64,000 bases of DNA from Sphaerolaimus hirsutus (GCA_964036195.1 OZ038452.1:24253785-24317784); one strand, 5' to 3'. Positions 34,580-46,690 are shown, numbered from the stretch's first letter. The notes: generated by a model not told the origin, from the sequence alone. Numbers and translations: made by a program.

Positions 34580-36029
34580 AACACCTTCCCGGACAAGTTC
34601 ACCACCCATTTTTTTATTTCACTTCGAATGCAATATCTCCATCCATGGGGGTGTTATAAGGCTGAAACTTTGTATATATTAAGTTGTAAGACCCCCTTAC
34701 TCCCCAACAATGGGGGAGGTGTGGCGACTCACTACAGGGTGGGTTGCCCTATATGCAAAAAATTTTTGTGGCGTTTTTGGTGTCCCAAGCAAGTTCACCA
34801 CCCACTTGATTAGCTACACTTTGAAGGCTATATCTCCAGCTGTGAGGGAGGTAGAAAGCTGAAATTTGGGGGATGTCTTGCCAACAACCCCCTCACAATA
34901 CACCAGTGGGGCGGCTGCCGACGACCCACGAAAGCATGGGCCACTGCATATAAATTTGATAATTTTTTAAGAACAACCCAAGTGTCCCAAACAAGATCGC
35001 CACCCAACTGCATTATAAAAAAATGTTGTGAGAACATACCTGATATAAAATTGAATCAGATATGAACCCTAGTTCTGCTCATTAAAAGTTTTTCAGTAGG
35101 GCACCCACCCTGTCCCATAAACAGCCGACTGAAAATTTCACTTTAAACCAATTTTTTGTATCACACTTAAAAAGTTGCTTTACAAAGTTCACTAGGGGAG
35201 GGTCTAAGGTTCAAAGTTATGTAAACAACATAACCTCTAAAATGCTTCCATAAGGAAATTTATTTGGGGTGAATGAAAAAGTGAAAATTTTGTCAAATTT
35301 TCTTCCTGAAATGACATCATTTTGACATCATAGAATTCACCCCAAGTAAATTTCCTTATGGAAGCATTTTAGAGGTTATGTTGTTTACATAACTTTGAAC
35401 CTTAGACCCTCCCCTAGTGAACTTTGTAAACCAACTTTTTAAGCGTGATACAAAAAATTGGTTTAAAGTGAAATTTTCAGTCGGCTGTTTATGGGACAAG
35501 ATGGGTGCCCCACTGAAAAAATTTTTTTTTGGTTGAAATAGTGTTCCAACCCGATTCATTTTTATATTAGGTATTGTGTTGCAACATTTTTTTAATGCAG
35601 TTGGGTAATGAACTTGTTTTGGGACACATGGGCTGTTTTTAGAAAATGGTTAACTTTATATGCAGTGACCCATGCTTTAGTGGGTCGTTGACAGCAGCCC
35701 CACTGGTGGATCGTGAAGGGGGTTGTTGGCAAGACATCCCCCAAATTTCAACTTTATACCGCCATCACAGCTGGAGATATGGCTCTCGTAGTGTAGCCAA
35801 TCAAGTGGGTGGTGAACTTGTTTGGGACACCAAAAACGCCAAAAAAATTGTTGCATATAGGGTGACCCACCCTGTAGTGAGTCGCCGCACGTCTCCCATT
35901 GTTGGGGGGTAGAGGGGTCTTACAACTTTATATATACAAAATTTCAGCTTTATAACACCCCCATGGACGGAGATATTGCATTCGAAGTGAAATAAAAAAA
36001 TGGGTGGTGAACTTGTCCGGGAAGGTGTT
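34580..36029. mobile_element. Large foldback element, AACACCTTCCCGG ends, modular arms
   Basis: AACACCTTCCCGGACAAGTT faces AACTTGTCCGGGAAGGTGTT, with TA at 34578-34579 and 36030-36031. The arms are near-perfect inverted repeats over about 700 bp each. Each arm is made of tandem modules of about 190 bp, every one containing GTTCACCACCC, ATATCTCCA and AAGCTGAAA in that order. No ORF of note; transcripts would form a very long hairpin. Confidence 0.75.
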
Positions 36030-36049
36030 TATTTGGTTGCATATTCAAA

Positions 36050-37266
36050 TGTCTACCCAATTTCTACCATAAAACCATTTAATCCATACAATACCCAGAA
36101 AAATACTTGCATATACATTTTATAAAAGAACCAAAAAATACTCAAAATTAAGCTTCCAATATATAAAAATATATACATGTACTGGGTAAAAAAGTATTTT
36201 ATTTTATGCAGGTATTTTATGAGCATGGGGCAAAATCAAAGTATGTACACTCATGTGTACTTTTGGAAAAATTTGCGTAATTTTAACAACTGTGGTTGAT
36301 ACTCCACTCGTACATTTCTCTCACTCCTGCTTTCAGCTGGGTTTTTTAAAAAAGTAATAATAGAATGTCATATTATGAATTTTACATGACAATTTCCACA
36401 TCTAATCCATATCCAAATAGGTAGTCGGATTGACCAAAATGCCAGTAAAATCAGCTCTTAGAATAAATAACCTGGTTAAAATGGAGGATTTATGGTAGGC
36501 ACGGTGGCGCCAAAGAGGCGCAGCGCAACGAAGAATAGTCAATAATACAAGTTTACTTTTGCAAGAAAATCCGCATGAGCCATGGCCCACGGGCCGCCAT
36601 TTTGCACACTTTACTTGTCATTTCACGACGCGTCACTGCCGCTGGAGTGTTTTTGCAACATTTCCGACAAGATGGTCTCGTTCAGTATGCGATAGTCCGC
36701 TTAGATACGTACCGTATACATGGAGGTGCATATTTTGCGTCTATTTAAGGTCTAGTACCACCAGTACATGAAGCAAGTGATGACATTTTTTACTCACCCC
36801 GAATACAGAAAATGTAAAATACTTTTTTTACCTGTACTCATGAGCACATGTGAGTAGATTACGTTTTTCAGGAAATCGTAAAATCGAGTACTTTTACCTC
36901 GGAAAATGTAAAAACGGGACTTTTCTTCAAAGAATATGTAAAAGTGGGTACTATTTTCATGGAAAACGTAAAAGCTACTACTTTTTCACATGTGAGAGTG
37001 ATTCTTACACAGGAAGACATAATAGATGTTGTTTTTGAGTGATTATTTAGAATTTTTTGGAAAAAATGGTATGCTTTCTTCAAGATTTTCTTATTTTAGC
37101 AACAAAAATTGCGATATTAGCAACAAAAATGTGTACTTTTCAAGAGTACGCGTACAGGTGAGTATGGGTAGTTTTTTTTAAGTATACCTATGTATATGTA
37201 TTTACAAAGTTAATACTTGAGTATATGTATTTTTCGAGTAAATGTCAAATACATTTTAACAACTGT
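36050..37266. mobile_element. CAGAGTTGTTAAAAGTAC-type element fragments
   Basis: TTTTAACAACTGTGG ends at about 36290 and TTTTAACAACTGTGC at 37266, each preceded by TACTCAYNTGTACTTTT words. Left termini are not clear. Between them, about 36400-36780 is unassigned sequence. Confidence 0.45.
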
Positions 37267-37404
37267 GCTGCTATTATGTGTTGAGTTGTGCCCAGAACCC
37301 AATGACACGCAGAGGCGAATATTTAAATATCTGAAGGAAGTAAATATTAGTAAAATATTCAGTGGTATTCACAATTCACATGTCATTGACACAGTCCATT
37401 CGAA

Positions 37405-37672
37405 CATAATGTATACTCGGCGGACCGCAAAGTATGCGCCCTAAATTATTTATGTCTTGGTCGATAAAGCGCGAGCTGGATACTTATGTATGCACTTTCA
37501 CAAAAAAAAGAAAAACATTTAAAGAAAGAAAAATGCGGGGTCGCGTACATGAGGAATGTTTTTTCCCGTTATGTTTTTATTTATTATTTATTTTAATTTT
37601 ATCAATGATGATGTCATGATGGAGTGTTTCCTTCAGAAAAATGCATAGCATGCGGTCCGCCGAGTATACAAG
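37405..37672. mobile_element. TATACTCGGCGGACCGCA inverted-repeat element
   Basis: GTATACTCGGCGGACCGCA faces TGCGGTCCGCCGAGTATAC, a perfect terminal repeat. Interior GATGTCATGATGGAGTGTTT recurs in 39633-39830. Confidence 0.7.
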
Positions 37673-37854
37673 TTTGAAAACCGTTGAATTTACAAAAACC
37701 GACATTCTCACGTGTGTAATTTGATGTTGCACATTCGTTGCACGTTCGATCAGGCGCTCAGCTACCATCAAAAATATCTCCAGTCGATTCACATGTGCAC
37801 AGCGACCACGGCTAGATCTAAAAGGGTATTCCACATTACTCAACTTCGGTCGCG

Positions 37855-40481
37855 ATGGCGCGCCGCCTCCAAAGGAGCCACGTCCTGGACGCGGAGAAAC
37901 AACTGCAGCGTGGCTTGTCTGAAGTAAGTGGATATTTAACCTTGCAGGACACTATTCGTGAATATAATGGTAGGCACGCGTGCCTGGAGCCGAATTCAAT
38001 CGGCCCGACGGATTTTTACGGCAATGCGCAACTCAATATTTTCATGAAATACCAAAAATTATTCCATCATTTCCTCGAATTGCCTCGAATTTTTTTTTCT
38101 TTTGTGATCTGTGTAATAGCCCCTCCCACAATAATTATTTCCCCCCTCAAAATTGCGCTCTGAAAAAATATACACCCTGGGCATATTTCGGTAATTTAAA
38201 AATGTATCCTGTTTTGTCACATTTTTACCAGTTTTGGGTATGTAAAAGCCTATTCTTGACTGCGATCCTTCACGAAAATTTCTGACAAATTGAGGTACCC
38301 CCCTCGAATTAACCCTCCCGAAATTTGCTGGCGAAATAATAGACACCCTGGGGCTGGGGTTTTTTCGAAGAAATACAGTAAGTTATTTTATTGAGCTGTA
38401 AAAACTTCTATGCAAATTCTTGTATTTATTTGAAGACAACCGTTGTTGTCCATCCCATCTTGATCTTGCCCTTCTTGTTCTTGTCTCCGCTGTCGGGCAG
38501 GTGCCATCGTTAGCCAACATAAACCACCAACAAAACATGTGTCAACTAGTGATGACTAGGGTGTCAAATTTCCATTTCCGTTTTCCGTTTCCGCGTTTCT
38601 GCAGGAAAATTTTTTTACCTTTCCATTTTCCGTTTTCCGGGAGCTGAAATTTTTTACCTTTCCGTTTTACGTTTTCCGGCACCTGAAAAAATTTTTACCT
38701 TTCCGTTTCTATTTTTCCAGGCCATTTTTTCATTTTCTTGCTCGATTTTCAGTTTTCTGGCATTTTTCCATTATTTTTCCAATCTGTATTTATCTTTTTC
38801 CACTATGTTGTTTTTAACTACCAGGTTCTTGTGTCGTTCATAATTTTTATCTGTATCCAAATCTGTAAAAAACAGTAATTTTTGACACATACTTCGCAGT
38901 CTGCTGAGTATACTTTTTACTGTTCAGTTACATCAAAGTTCACTTTTGCTGAATTCTTATTGTTGTTGTAGTGTATTTTTGTTACCTTTTGATGATTTTT
39001 TGTTGGTTCAGTTAAGCTTGAACTACAAGTGAAGTTACTGGCATGATCCATAGTTACAGAATGTACAGCTACAACAATCAAAGCCAAACAGGGAAACCTG
39101 CATGCAGGTTTTTCTTCTGCAAATTTGTTCATTTCTGTGCAAATTTCACTTTATTTTTTTCTGTTTCCGTGAAAAATTTCGTTTTCCGTTTTCCGTTTTC
39201 CGGCATTTCATTTTTCCGTTTTCCGGCCGATAAATTTTTTTACCTTTCCGTTTTCCGTTTTCCGCCGAGTGAAATTTTTTTACCTTTCCGTTTTCCGTAA
39301 AGTGAAAAAATTTTACCTTTCCGTTTTCCGTTTTCCGTAAAGAAATTTTTTTGACACCCTAGTGATGACGCCCTTCAGGCTTCAATGGCGCCAAAGGGCG
39401 TAGACGCCATGACGCCAATAGCGCTTGGCGGCCGTTTTCTCGGCTGCCATTATTCCAAATGGCGTCATGGCGTCCTTGGCACCTGGCGCCATTTTTCCTG
39501 ACGCTTTTCCACCACTGCTTTCAACCTTGCAAATGTCGCACAAAATTTGTAAGTGTCAGAAGAAATGTCAAACGTTCGCCTTTACATTTTACTGGCCGTT
39601 TCGCACTTTCGTCGACGCTTCACAAATAAGGGAGTATACTCAGCAGACATGATACTCTACAAATAGATATGATTTATGTCTCCGGCTGGCAGACGGCCAA
39701 CTGAAAACTTATGGATCAACATCTCGCAAAAAAAAAGAAGCGCTAAACACCAGAATATACTAAAGTTATGACGTCATGATGGAGTGTTTCCTCCGGAAAT
39801 GTACGGCGTAATGTCATCCGAGTATACTATAAATACGACTAGCTCCCGGAGTAAACATACGTCCACACATCGACCCATACCATCGCCAGCCTGAACGAGA
39901 CAAGCACCCGACCGCGTGGCAGAGCGGCAAGCGCGCCAGCACGAGCACCGGCAGCGTGTCGGCCATGCAGCGCCCGTCGGGCAGGTCGGGCATCGCGCTG
40001 CACGGCCGCGCCGCCTCGCCGCTCGACTGCTCGCCCGCCAACGACGGCGACAACGCCAGGCGGCGGGTGCTCGGCCAGCTCGCCGGCAAGTGGAACGTTA
40101 CTGTGAGCAGCACTAGTTCCAGGTGGGTTGGTTTTGGAAGGTGGTTTTTGGTTGGGTGTGTGGGACGGGTCGAAGTTGTAGGGCGCGTGGTTTGAGGGTG
40201 TTGTTGATTTGAATAACTGCGTTTTGATTTCCCGAGCGCGTGTATACTGTTAATATGCTCAATTTTTATCACTTTTTCCGGGTATATCGCAGGTGTACAT
40301 GTACACAGGTAAACAAGGTTCCGCATCCCATAACAAAGTTCCGTGTGTATCCAAGGTTCAGCAAAACCGCAAAAAGCCGCGGCATTCTCCGAGCAAAAGC
40401 CTCGGCACGTCATTTGCCGCCGCCGCGCTGACGCAGTGCACGGCAGGTCATAATATCGCTGAAACATTTATGAATTGTTGA
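37855..40481 (+). CDS. Candidate three-exon gene, product unrecognised
   Basis: Proposed exons 37855-37923 (ATG; donor GTAAGT), 39890-40102 and 40293-40481 join in phase to 156 codons ending TGA. The protein starts MARRLQRSHVLDAEKQLQRG, is basic, and contains SGKRASTSTGSVSAMQRPSG and RRRVLGQLAGKWNV. The middle exon is strikingly GC-rich, as the confident exons of this window are. No known domain is visible. Weak points: the acceptor at 39889 is mediocre, other donors exist (GTGGGT at about 40132), and the third exon may be spliced before its stop. A 1.6-kb stretch of transposons fills intron 1. Confidence 0.35.
38056..38380. mobile_element. Poly-C/CCGTATT element, decayed
   Basis: TTCCTCGAATTGCCTCGAAT at the left and TTTTTCGAAGAAATACAG at the right, with C runs and GGCGAAATAATAGAC between. 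Confidence 0.5.
38545..39517. mobile_element. GGCGCC hAT-like MITE split near its left tip
   Basis: The left tip ACTAGTGATGAC (38545-38556) and the rest (39362-39517, GACGCC words to GACGCTTTTCCACCACT) are separated by the 805-bp element 38557-39361. Confidence 0.55.
38557..39361. mobile_element. TAGGGTGTCAAA hAT-like element with CCGTTTTCCG words
   Basis: TAGGGTGTCAAATTTCC faces TTTTTGACACCCTA; the 8-bp repeat GTGATGAC flanks it (38549-38556, 39362-39369). Both arms reiterate CCGTTTTCCGTTTTCCG. No transposase ORF. Confidence 0.8.
39633..39830. mobile_element. TATACTC..GGACAT inverted-repeat element
   Basis: GTATACTCAGCAGACATGAT faces ATGTCATCCGAGTATAC; interior ATGACGTCATGATGGAGTGT. Ends about 60 bp before the GC-rich exon at 39890. 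Confidence 0.55.
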
Positions 40482-40831
40482 ATGCTTTTAGGGCTATTTG
40501 CGCCGAGGGAATTAGGCGCTCGCCGCGCGCTCGGGCATGGGTAAGCTGAGACGCCGACGAAAGTGGTCACGCTAACGCCCGTTTCCCACTGAATGCTAGA
40601 ACGCTGCCGCGCCACGATAAATGCCCTTTTTCAAGACGCCTTCGATTTTGTAAATATTGCAAATGCTGTAGTCACTATCGTTCTGTAGAGAGGTATCTAT
40701 AGTGGAAAAATATAACGTGGGTGATGACTTTCAGCCGTATGGTGTACTGAGACCATTCACTACCAGTGACCCCTCAATTCACAACCAAAATGATTAGTGA
40801 TATGCATTCAATACACAATTCATTCAATATA

Positions 40832-41778
40832 TCGTATTTCCACAAAATACTCTAGGAGGTTTATTATTACGCCAGCGAATTTTGACGTGGTTAATTCGAG
40901 GGGGGCTTATTCAAGGAGGGTTTTGTTATTTCGTCAGAAGATTTCATGAAGGATCGTGGTAAAGAATAAGCCAAAACACACCCAAAACTGGTAATAAATG
41001 AGCCCTAACAGGACATACTTAGACAAATATACCGTATTTCCTCGAAATACCCCCCTCGAAATACCCCCCGTCTCGAAATACCCCCTCAAAATGGGCACTA
41101 TGAATTTATTAGCCCTCTCAAAGTACCCCCCCCCCCAATTGAGTGTACAGAGAAGGTACATGACAAAACTGCAGTTTGTAATTCGGGCGATGCAAAAGAA
41201 ACGTTTAAAACAATGAATTGTTACGTTGGAACAGTGTTACATATATAAGTCAATAGACTCTTATATATAGCGGTTATTGTTGCATTTTTCTACATTTGCA
41301 TACGTTACAGACGACAATTTAGTACTGGAATTTCAAAAAATTTCTGGCGAAATAATAAGCCCCTCGAAATACCCCCCCCCCCGTTTAACCCCGGCTCAAA
41401 ATTCTTACTCTGAAACAATCACCCCCGGGGGGTATTTCGAGGAAATACGATAGGGATTTTATCTACACAAACAAGTGTACGTGTAGCTGCAATGCAATTT
41501 GGCAGCAATTAATACATGATGTAAATATAATCATCATGATGTACATAATCATCATGATGTACATCATCATCATAATGTACATCATTACATGAATACATGA
41601 TGTACATTATTCGGGTGGGGGTATTTCGAGGGGGGTTATTTTTGCCTCGGGTCGCTCAGACCTGGGGTTATTTCGAGGGGGTTATTTTTTCCTCGGGTCG
41701 CTCAGACCTGTGGATATTTCGAGGGGGGGTTAATTTGAGGAGGGTTTAATTCGAGGGGAATAATTCAAGGAAATACGG
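40832..41778. mobile_element. Poly-C/CCGTATT subfamily B element split by a subfamily A copy
   Basis: TCGTATTTCCACAAAATACT at the left and TTCAAGGAAATACGG at the right. Interrupted at a TA by 41032-41450. The right half has a triplicated ATCATCATGATGTACAT stretch at about 41520-41590. Confidence 0.6.
41032..41450. mobile_element. Poly-C/CCGTATT subfamily A element, nested
   Basis: CCGTATTTCCTCGAAATACC to TATTTCGAGGAAATACG, TA at 41030-41031 and 41451-41452. Confidence 0.7.
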
Positions 41779-42194
41779 TAAATACAAAACTGAATTTCCA
41801 CTGTTTTGAACGTTGATAATTCTCTTTGATAAGGGCTTTGACAATACCATATGTTACTGAATAATACGCATCATAAAAAAACTGCCTCTTGAACACGTCT
41901 TTTCTCACTGATTGCAATGAAAATGATTTTTGATAAGCTGCCGAAAAAACTGTGGGCTCGTAGTTCGTCGAAAAAGTATTTTTTTTGTCTGCTACGCACG
42001 ATTCGAAGTTGTACGGCGGCGCTACTCCCTGTGATGATTTGCAAACGTTGTCGTGTTCTACTGCGTGTTGATTTTCAAAGTACTCAATTCTCATTTTTTA
42101 TTATTTTTTTTCCGATAAACTGCGCAAAAGACGCAGATAGAAATACGGCGAATTGGATAGTTGTTGATTAAAACCTTTACTCAAAAAATACGGT

Positions 42195-43137
42195 ATATGC
42201 AAATACTGCATAAATACGCTTACATTTCCTCTGAAAAAGTACCTGTACTCACCTTGACGTGTACTTTTTTAAAAGTACTCGAGGACAGAATCTGTTTTTT
42301 TGTGTGTAGACTTTTGTATCAGCTTTTTCAAGGCATAGAAGAAAAAAGGTAAAAATAGGGAGAATAGCTAGTCAAAATTTGGCAAAAAGCAGATAAACAG
42401 AGATGAATATGAATGTGAAAATGGGTAAAAGGTATGAAAATAAGAGTTTTTGAGTGAAAATTGAAGCGAAATTTCCCAAAAACACATTTTTACATTATCA
42501 TTTTGATATTTTAAATACTCACATTTACAGTAAAAGTAGAAAATATTTACTGTACGTTTTATGTACTCATTGTCAGGTGTGAGTAAAAAAATAGGTACTT
42601 TACATTTACTTTAAAAAAGTTCAGTACTTTTAACAACTCTGGTGTACTGCAGTGCAGTATGAAAATAAGTGATTTTGGGTGAAAATTGAGTCGAAATTTC
42701 TCAAAAATACTCACTTTTACATTTTGAAAAAGTATTTTACTCACATTTACAGTAAAAGTAGAAAATATTTACTTTACGTTATCTGTACTCAGAAGAAGTG
42801 ATGTGAAAAGCGCCAGAACTTTGGCGCCAAGCGCCAAAAGCGCCATGGCGCTTTTCCGACCCCTAGCGCCAAGCGCCAGAAGCGCCATGGCGCTTTTTGC
42901 TTTGGCACTAGCGCCAAGCGCCAGCGCCAGGCAGTTTGTTCCTGGCGCCATGGCGCTTTTCATGGGCATGGCGCCAAGCGCCAATGGCGCCACAGCAAAA
43001 TAGCGCCAAGCGCCAAAAGCGCTTTTGGCTTTGGCGCTAGCGCCATGGCGCTTTTACATCACTACTCAGAAGTGAGTAAAAAATAAATACTTTATGTTTA
43101 CTTTGAAAAAGTTCAGTACTTTTTTTAACAACTCTGG
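42195..43137. mobile_element. Two abutting CAGAGTTGTTAAAAGTAC-type copies
   Basis: The terminus TTCAGTACTTTTAACAACTC appears at about 42622-42645 and, with extra Ts, at about 43112-43135. Both are followed by TGGTGTACTGCAGTGC, indicating a local duplication that includes flanking DNA. Confidence 0.55.
42795..43063. mobile_element. GGCGCC hAT-like MITE with 8-bp target duplication
   Basis: GTGATGTGAAAAGCGCC to GGCGCTTTTACATCACT, flanked by ACTCAGAA at 42787-42794 and 43064-43071. Nested inside a CAGAGTTGTTAAAAGTAC-type element. Confidence 0.75.
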
Positions 43138-43344
43138 TGTACTGCAGTGCTCGGAAATAATGCGGCTGCACGTTGCGGTGCGCCCCACTAATGACGGCGC
43201 TATAACCTGCATGTGTTTACTAATTTAGCAAACCGACGGAAATTGCATCATCAGCGATTAGTCTTCTAGAAAAGCAAAGCTGGCTTGGTAATTTTTCAAA
43301 CAGACGGCATGATGTGCTCTGAATGTAAGAAAACAGCCCTAAAT

Positions 43345-43605
43345 GCAACGATGACAAACGAATAGTCGAATACGTTCAAAAAATGCGAAAATTCGGAAAG
43401 TATTTTTGAAAAAAAAAATCGATAATTAGATAAATATTCCAAACAATTTGAAAATTCGAAAACAACTATTTTTGGGAACAAATTCTAAAAGTCATTTTAG
43501 AAAAAATACTGTATTTCCTCGAAATACCCCCCTTGAATGCACCCTCCCTTCGAAATACTCCCAGGTGTTTTTGAGCTGGGGAAAAATACCCCCCACCTCG
43601 AAATA
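43345..43605. repeat. AACGATGACAAA/TTCGAAAA remnant followed by a poly-C/CCGTATT left end
   Basis: AACGATGACAAACGAATAG with GCGAAAATTCGGAAAG words (43350-43470), then CTGTATTTCCTCGAAATACC with C runs (43510-43605) cut by the foldback element. Confidence 0.45.
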
Positions 43606-44734
43606 AACACCTTCCCGGTCACGTCCGGCACCCTATTTTTGATCTTACTTGTGACACCCTATCTCCAGTTCTAGGGCGCGCCAGAAGCTGAAACTTGGGG
43701 TAGGTATTGGTGCAACCCCCCTCTACTTCGCATGAATTTGGGGGGTCGCGGCGACCCCTCTCTGGGTGGGTCGCCGTAAGTGAAATTTTTTTTTGGCTTT
43801 TTTGGTGTCCCACAGCAGGTCCGGCACCCGCTGATTTCTGAGCTGTGGGAGGGGTATAAATCTAAAATTTTGGGGATGTGTTACCAACACCACTCCCCTA
43901 CTATACACTATTCAATAATGTGAGATAAATGTGAAAAAGTTATAAAAAAATTTCTTATTCTCTAAAAAAACACCACTCCCCAATAGATGGATGGCAAAAA
44001 AGTCACTTTTTGGAACTTTTTCATTAGACACTTGAAGAGCTGGTTTACGATACTTTAAAGGGAATGGTTTGATGTTTAAAGTTATGTAAAGAACCATATC
44101 TCTAAAATGCATGCATTGCAAAATTTACTTGGGGGGAATTTCAAAGTGTACATTTTGTAAATTTTTGTTCCTACAATGATGTCATTATGATGTCATAAAA
44201 TTCGCCCTAAGTAAATTTTGTAATGCAGGTATTTTAGAGATATGGTTCTTTACATAACTTTTAACATCAAACCGTTCCCTTTAAAGTATCATAAACCAGC
44301 TCTTCAAGTGTCTAATAAAAAAGTTCCAAAAAGTGACTTTCTTGCCATCCATCTATTGGTGAGTGGTGTTTTTTAGAGAATACGAGAATTTTTTAGAACT
44401 TTTTTACATTTATCTCACATTATCGAATAGTGTGTAGTAGGGGAGTGGTGGTGGTAACACATCCCCAAAATTTTAGATTTATACCCCTCCCACAGCTCAG
44501 AAATCAGCGGGTGCCGGACCTGCTGTGGGACACCAAAAAAGCCACAAAAAAATTTTTCATTTAGGGCGACCCACCCTGAGAGGGGTCGCCGCGACCCCCC
44601 AAATTCATGCGAAGTAGAGGGAGGTTGCGCCAATATCTCCCCCAAGTTTCAGCCTTTGGGGCGCCCTAGAACTGGGGATAGGATGTAAGAAGTAAAATAA
44701 AAAAATGGGTGCCGGACGTGACCGGGAAGGTGTT
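43606..44734. mobile_element. Second foldback element with AACACCTTCCCGG ends
   Basis: AACACCTTCCCGGTCACGTCC faces GGACGTGACCGGGAAGGTGTT, TA on both sides. Arms of about 500 bp hold modules with GTCCGGCACCC, CTATCTCCAG and AAGCTGAAACTTGGGG, parallel in order to 34580-36029 but strongly diverged in sequence. Confidence 0.75.
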
Positions 44735-44782
44735 TACAACCCATTATTTCTGGAATTATGTACATCATGTATGCAATGTATA

Positions 44783-45228
44783 CCGTATTTCTTCTAAAAG
44801 AACGGTGCCGTTCTATTTTTTTCGTCAACTTTTTTACCTGCCGTTCTATACGAGGTGCCGCTCTATTGGAGGCTGTCGCTCTATTTTTTCACCAAAATTT
44901 TTCTCACATTTTTCATATGAAACTAGTGTTTAAATGAAACACGAACGACATTTTGATATCAGAGCATCCATACAAACACGTCGAAGAGTGAAAACAACCC
45001 TGAATCATAATTATGAACTCCTTGGATGTTCTCACAACCCGTTTTTCTAATATTTTTGTGTTTGGCACTCTTCCAACGTAATTTCTACCTGCCGTTCTAT
45101 TGGAGGTGCCATTCTATTGGAGGCTGCCGTTCTATTCTTTTCGTGAGTGCAAAAATGTGTCAAAACCTGCCGTTCTATTGGAGGTGCCATTCTATTATAG
45201 GTATACCGTTCTATTAGAAGAAATACGG
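44783..45228. mobile_element. TTCTAATAGAACGG palindromic element of the CCGTATT superfamily
   Basis: CCGTATTTCTTCTAAAAGAAC faces TTCTATTAGAAGAAATACGG between TA dinucleotides (44781-44782, 45229-45230). The words GCCGTTCTATTGGAGGTGCC recur in both arms. A second copy begins at about 63896 and leaves the window. Confidence 0.75.
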
Positions 45229-45268
45229 TATATTGGTCGCACTTTGCATCGCAGCTACACATATACTA

Positions 45269-45686
45269 CCCTAAATCCTCAAATAAGAACCCAGGGGAGG
45301 TATTTTTTCGTCAGAAGTTTTGGAGGGGGGAGTTATTCAAGGGGGAGTTATTATTTCCTCAGGAAACTTGGACTAATTTCATTGTATGGATGCAGTATGT
45401 AAACTCGTGTAATTCAGGTATTCCGCTGTCCAACAATGTGTGTGTATACACTGCATGTGTGCAAAAGAATGTGTATACACTGCATACACTTTATGTATCC
45501 GCTGTCGCTGCCATAGGCTACTATTATTTTATAGTTTTGTATTGTATCCTTTTCATCAGAGGGAGGAGTTATCTAAGAGGGCGGAGTTATTCAAGGGGGG
45601 AGTTATTTTTTCCCCACTCCGCCAGCAGGCGGACTTATTCAAGGGGGAGGGCTTATTCGAGGGGGGTTTTATTCGAGGATTTGTGG
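45269..45686. mobile_element. AAATCCTCGAATAAG palindromic element, complete
   Basis: CCCTAAATCCTCAAATAAGA to TTTATTCGAGGATTTGTGG, TA at 45267-45268 and 45687-45688. Single-copy core with GGATGCAGTATGTAAACTC and TGTATCCTTTTCATC. Reference for the interrupted copies at 179 and 456. Confidence 0.7.
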
Positions 45687-45779
45687 TAGTTTGTGTAGCG
45701 ATATACGTTGATACGTCCAAATACACACTACTCGGACACGTTGATCACTGTTTTTGCGTATAAAAAGCGCACTCTTTGC

Positions 45780-45894
45780 TGTGAATTCCGTGAAAATTTC
45801 TGACGAAATAATAACCTCCCCCCTCGAAATACCCCCTCAAAATTTCCATTCTGAAAAAAATAAACCCCCTGGGGGTATTTCGAGGGAATACGGT
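45780..45894. mobile_element. Poly-C/CCGTATT right-end fragment
   Basis: GTGAAAATTTCTGACGAAAT, C runs and the end GGTATTTCGAGGGAATACGG followed by TA. Confidence 0.5.
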
Positions 45895-46026
45895 ACCTAC
45901 ACTTGAACATTTTTCCACTTCAGGTTTGTCATCGTTGCTTGAATGTCGGTCACTCCATAGTCCGTGGTAAATCGTGCTGGAGATATTTTTAGAATAATTA
46001 CCTGTATTAATTTTGTATGTAAATAA

Positions 46027-46690
46027 ATGAAGGGTGTGCTTCTAAAAGTACCGATCTACAAAAAATCGATTTTGAGATAATCGCAATTGAAAGTTTGGAG
46101 TATGCAATACCCATACATGGGTATTGAGTATGTGAATTTTGGGTATGGGTATTTCGGCCATATTGTTGGGTATCCACATGCATGGGTATAATCATTGATT
46201 ATACACATAACACTAGCTATATAAAATTTAGTGAATTATATTTTTGTAGTACAGTTGGTAATAGCATGTAGATCGGTATTTTTTAAAGCACAAAATCAGA
46301 CAGCTGTAGATCGGTACTTTTACCCATAATAAAAAAAGCACAAAATGAGTTTTTGCTGAATCAGACGCCGATCTGACATCGGTACTTTTAGAAGCACAAA
46401 AAATAATGTGCAGATCGGTACATTTAAAAGAACAATTTTGAAAAAAGTGTGTAGCTCGGTACTTTTAAAGACACAAAAGCTGAAAAAGCTTGTAGATCGG
46501 TACTTTTCAAATTTCAAAAACCGTATTTTGCGATTTTTTTGCTTTTTTTGACCCCCCATATCTCAAAATTGAATTTCGCACCCCCCACATATTATATATT
46601 TTTTTGAAGCGAATGTTTATGGTGACCCCAAAAATGGTCCTAACTCAAATTTGAAAAATTTGTAGATCGGTACTTTTAGAAGCACACCCT
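46027..46690. mobile_element. GAAGGGTGTGCTTCTAAAAG element with GATCGGTACTTTTA words
   Basis: GAAGGGTGTGCTTCTAAAAG faces CTTTTAGAAGCACACCCTTC, a long perfect terminal repeat. GTAGATCGGTACTTTTA-like words recur about eight times, mostly in one arm (46265-46675). A second palindrome, ATGGGTATTGCATACTCC-like, sits at 46090-46190. Confidence 0.65.
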
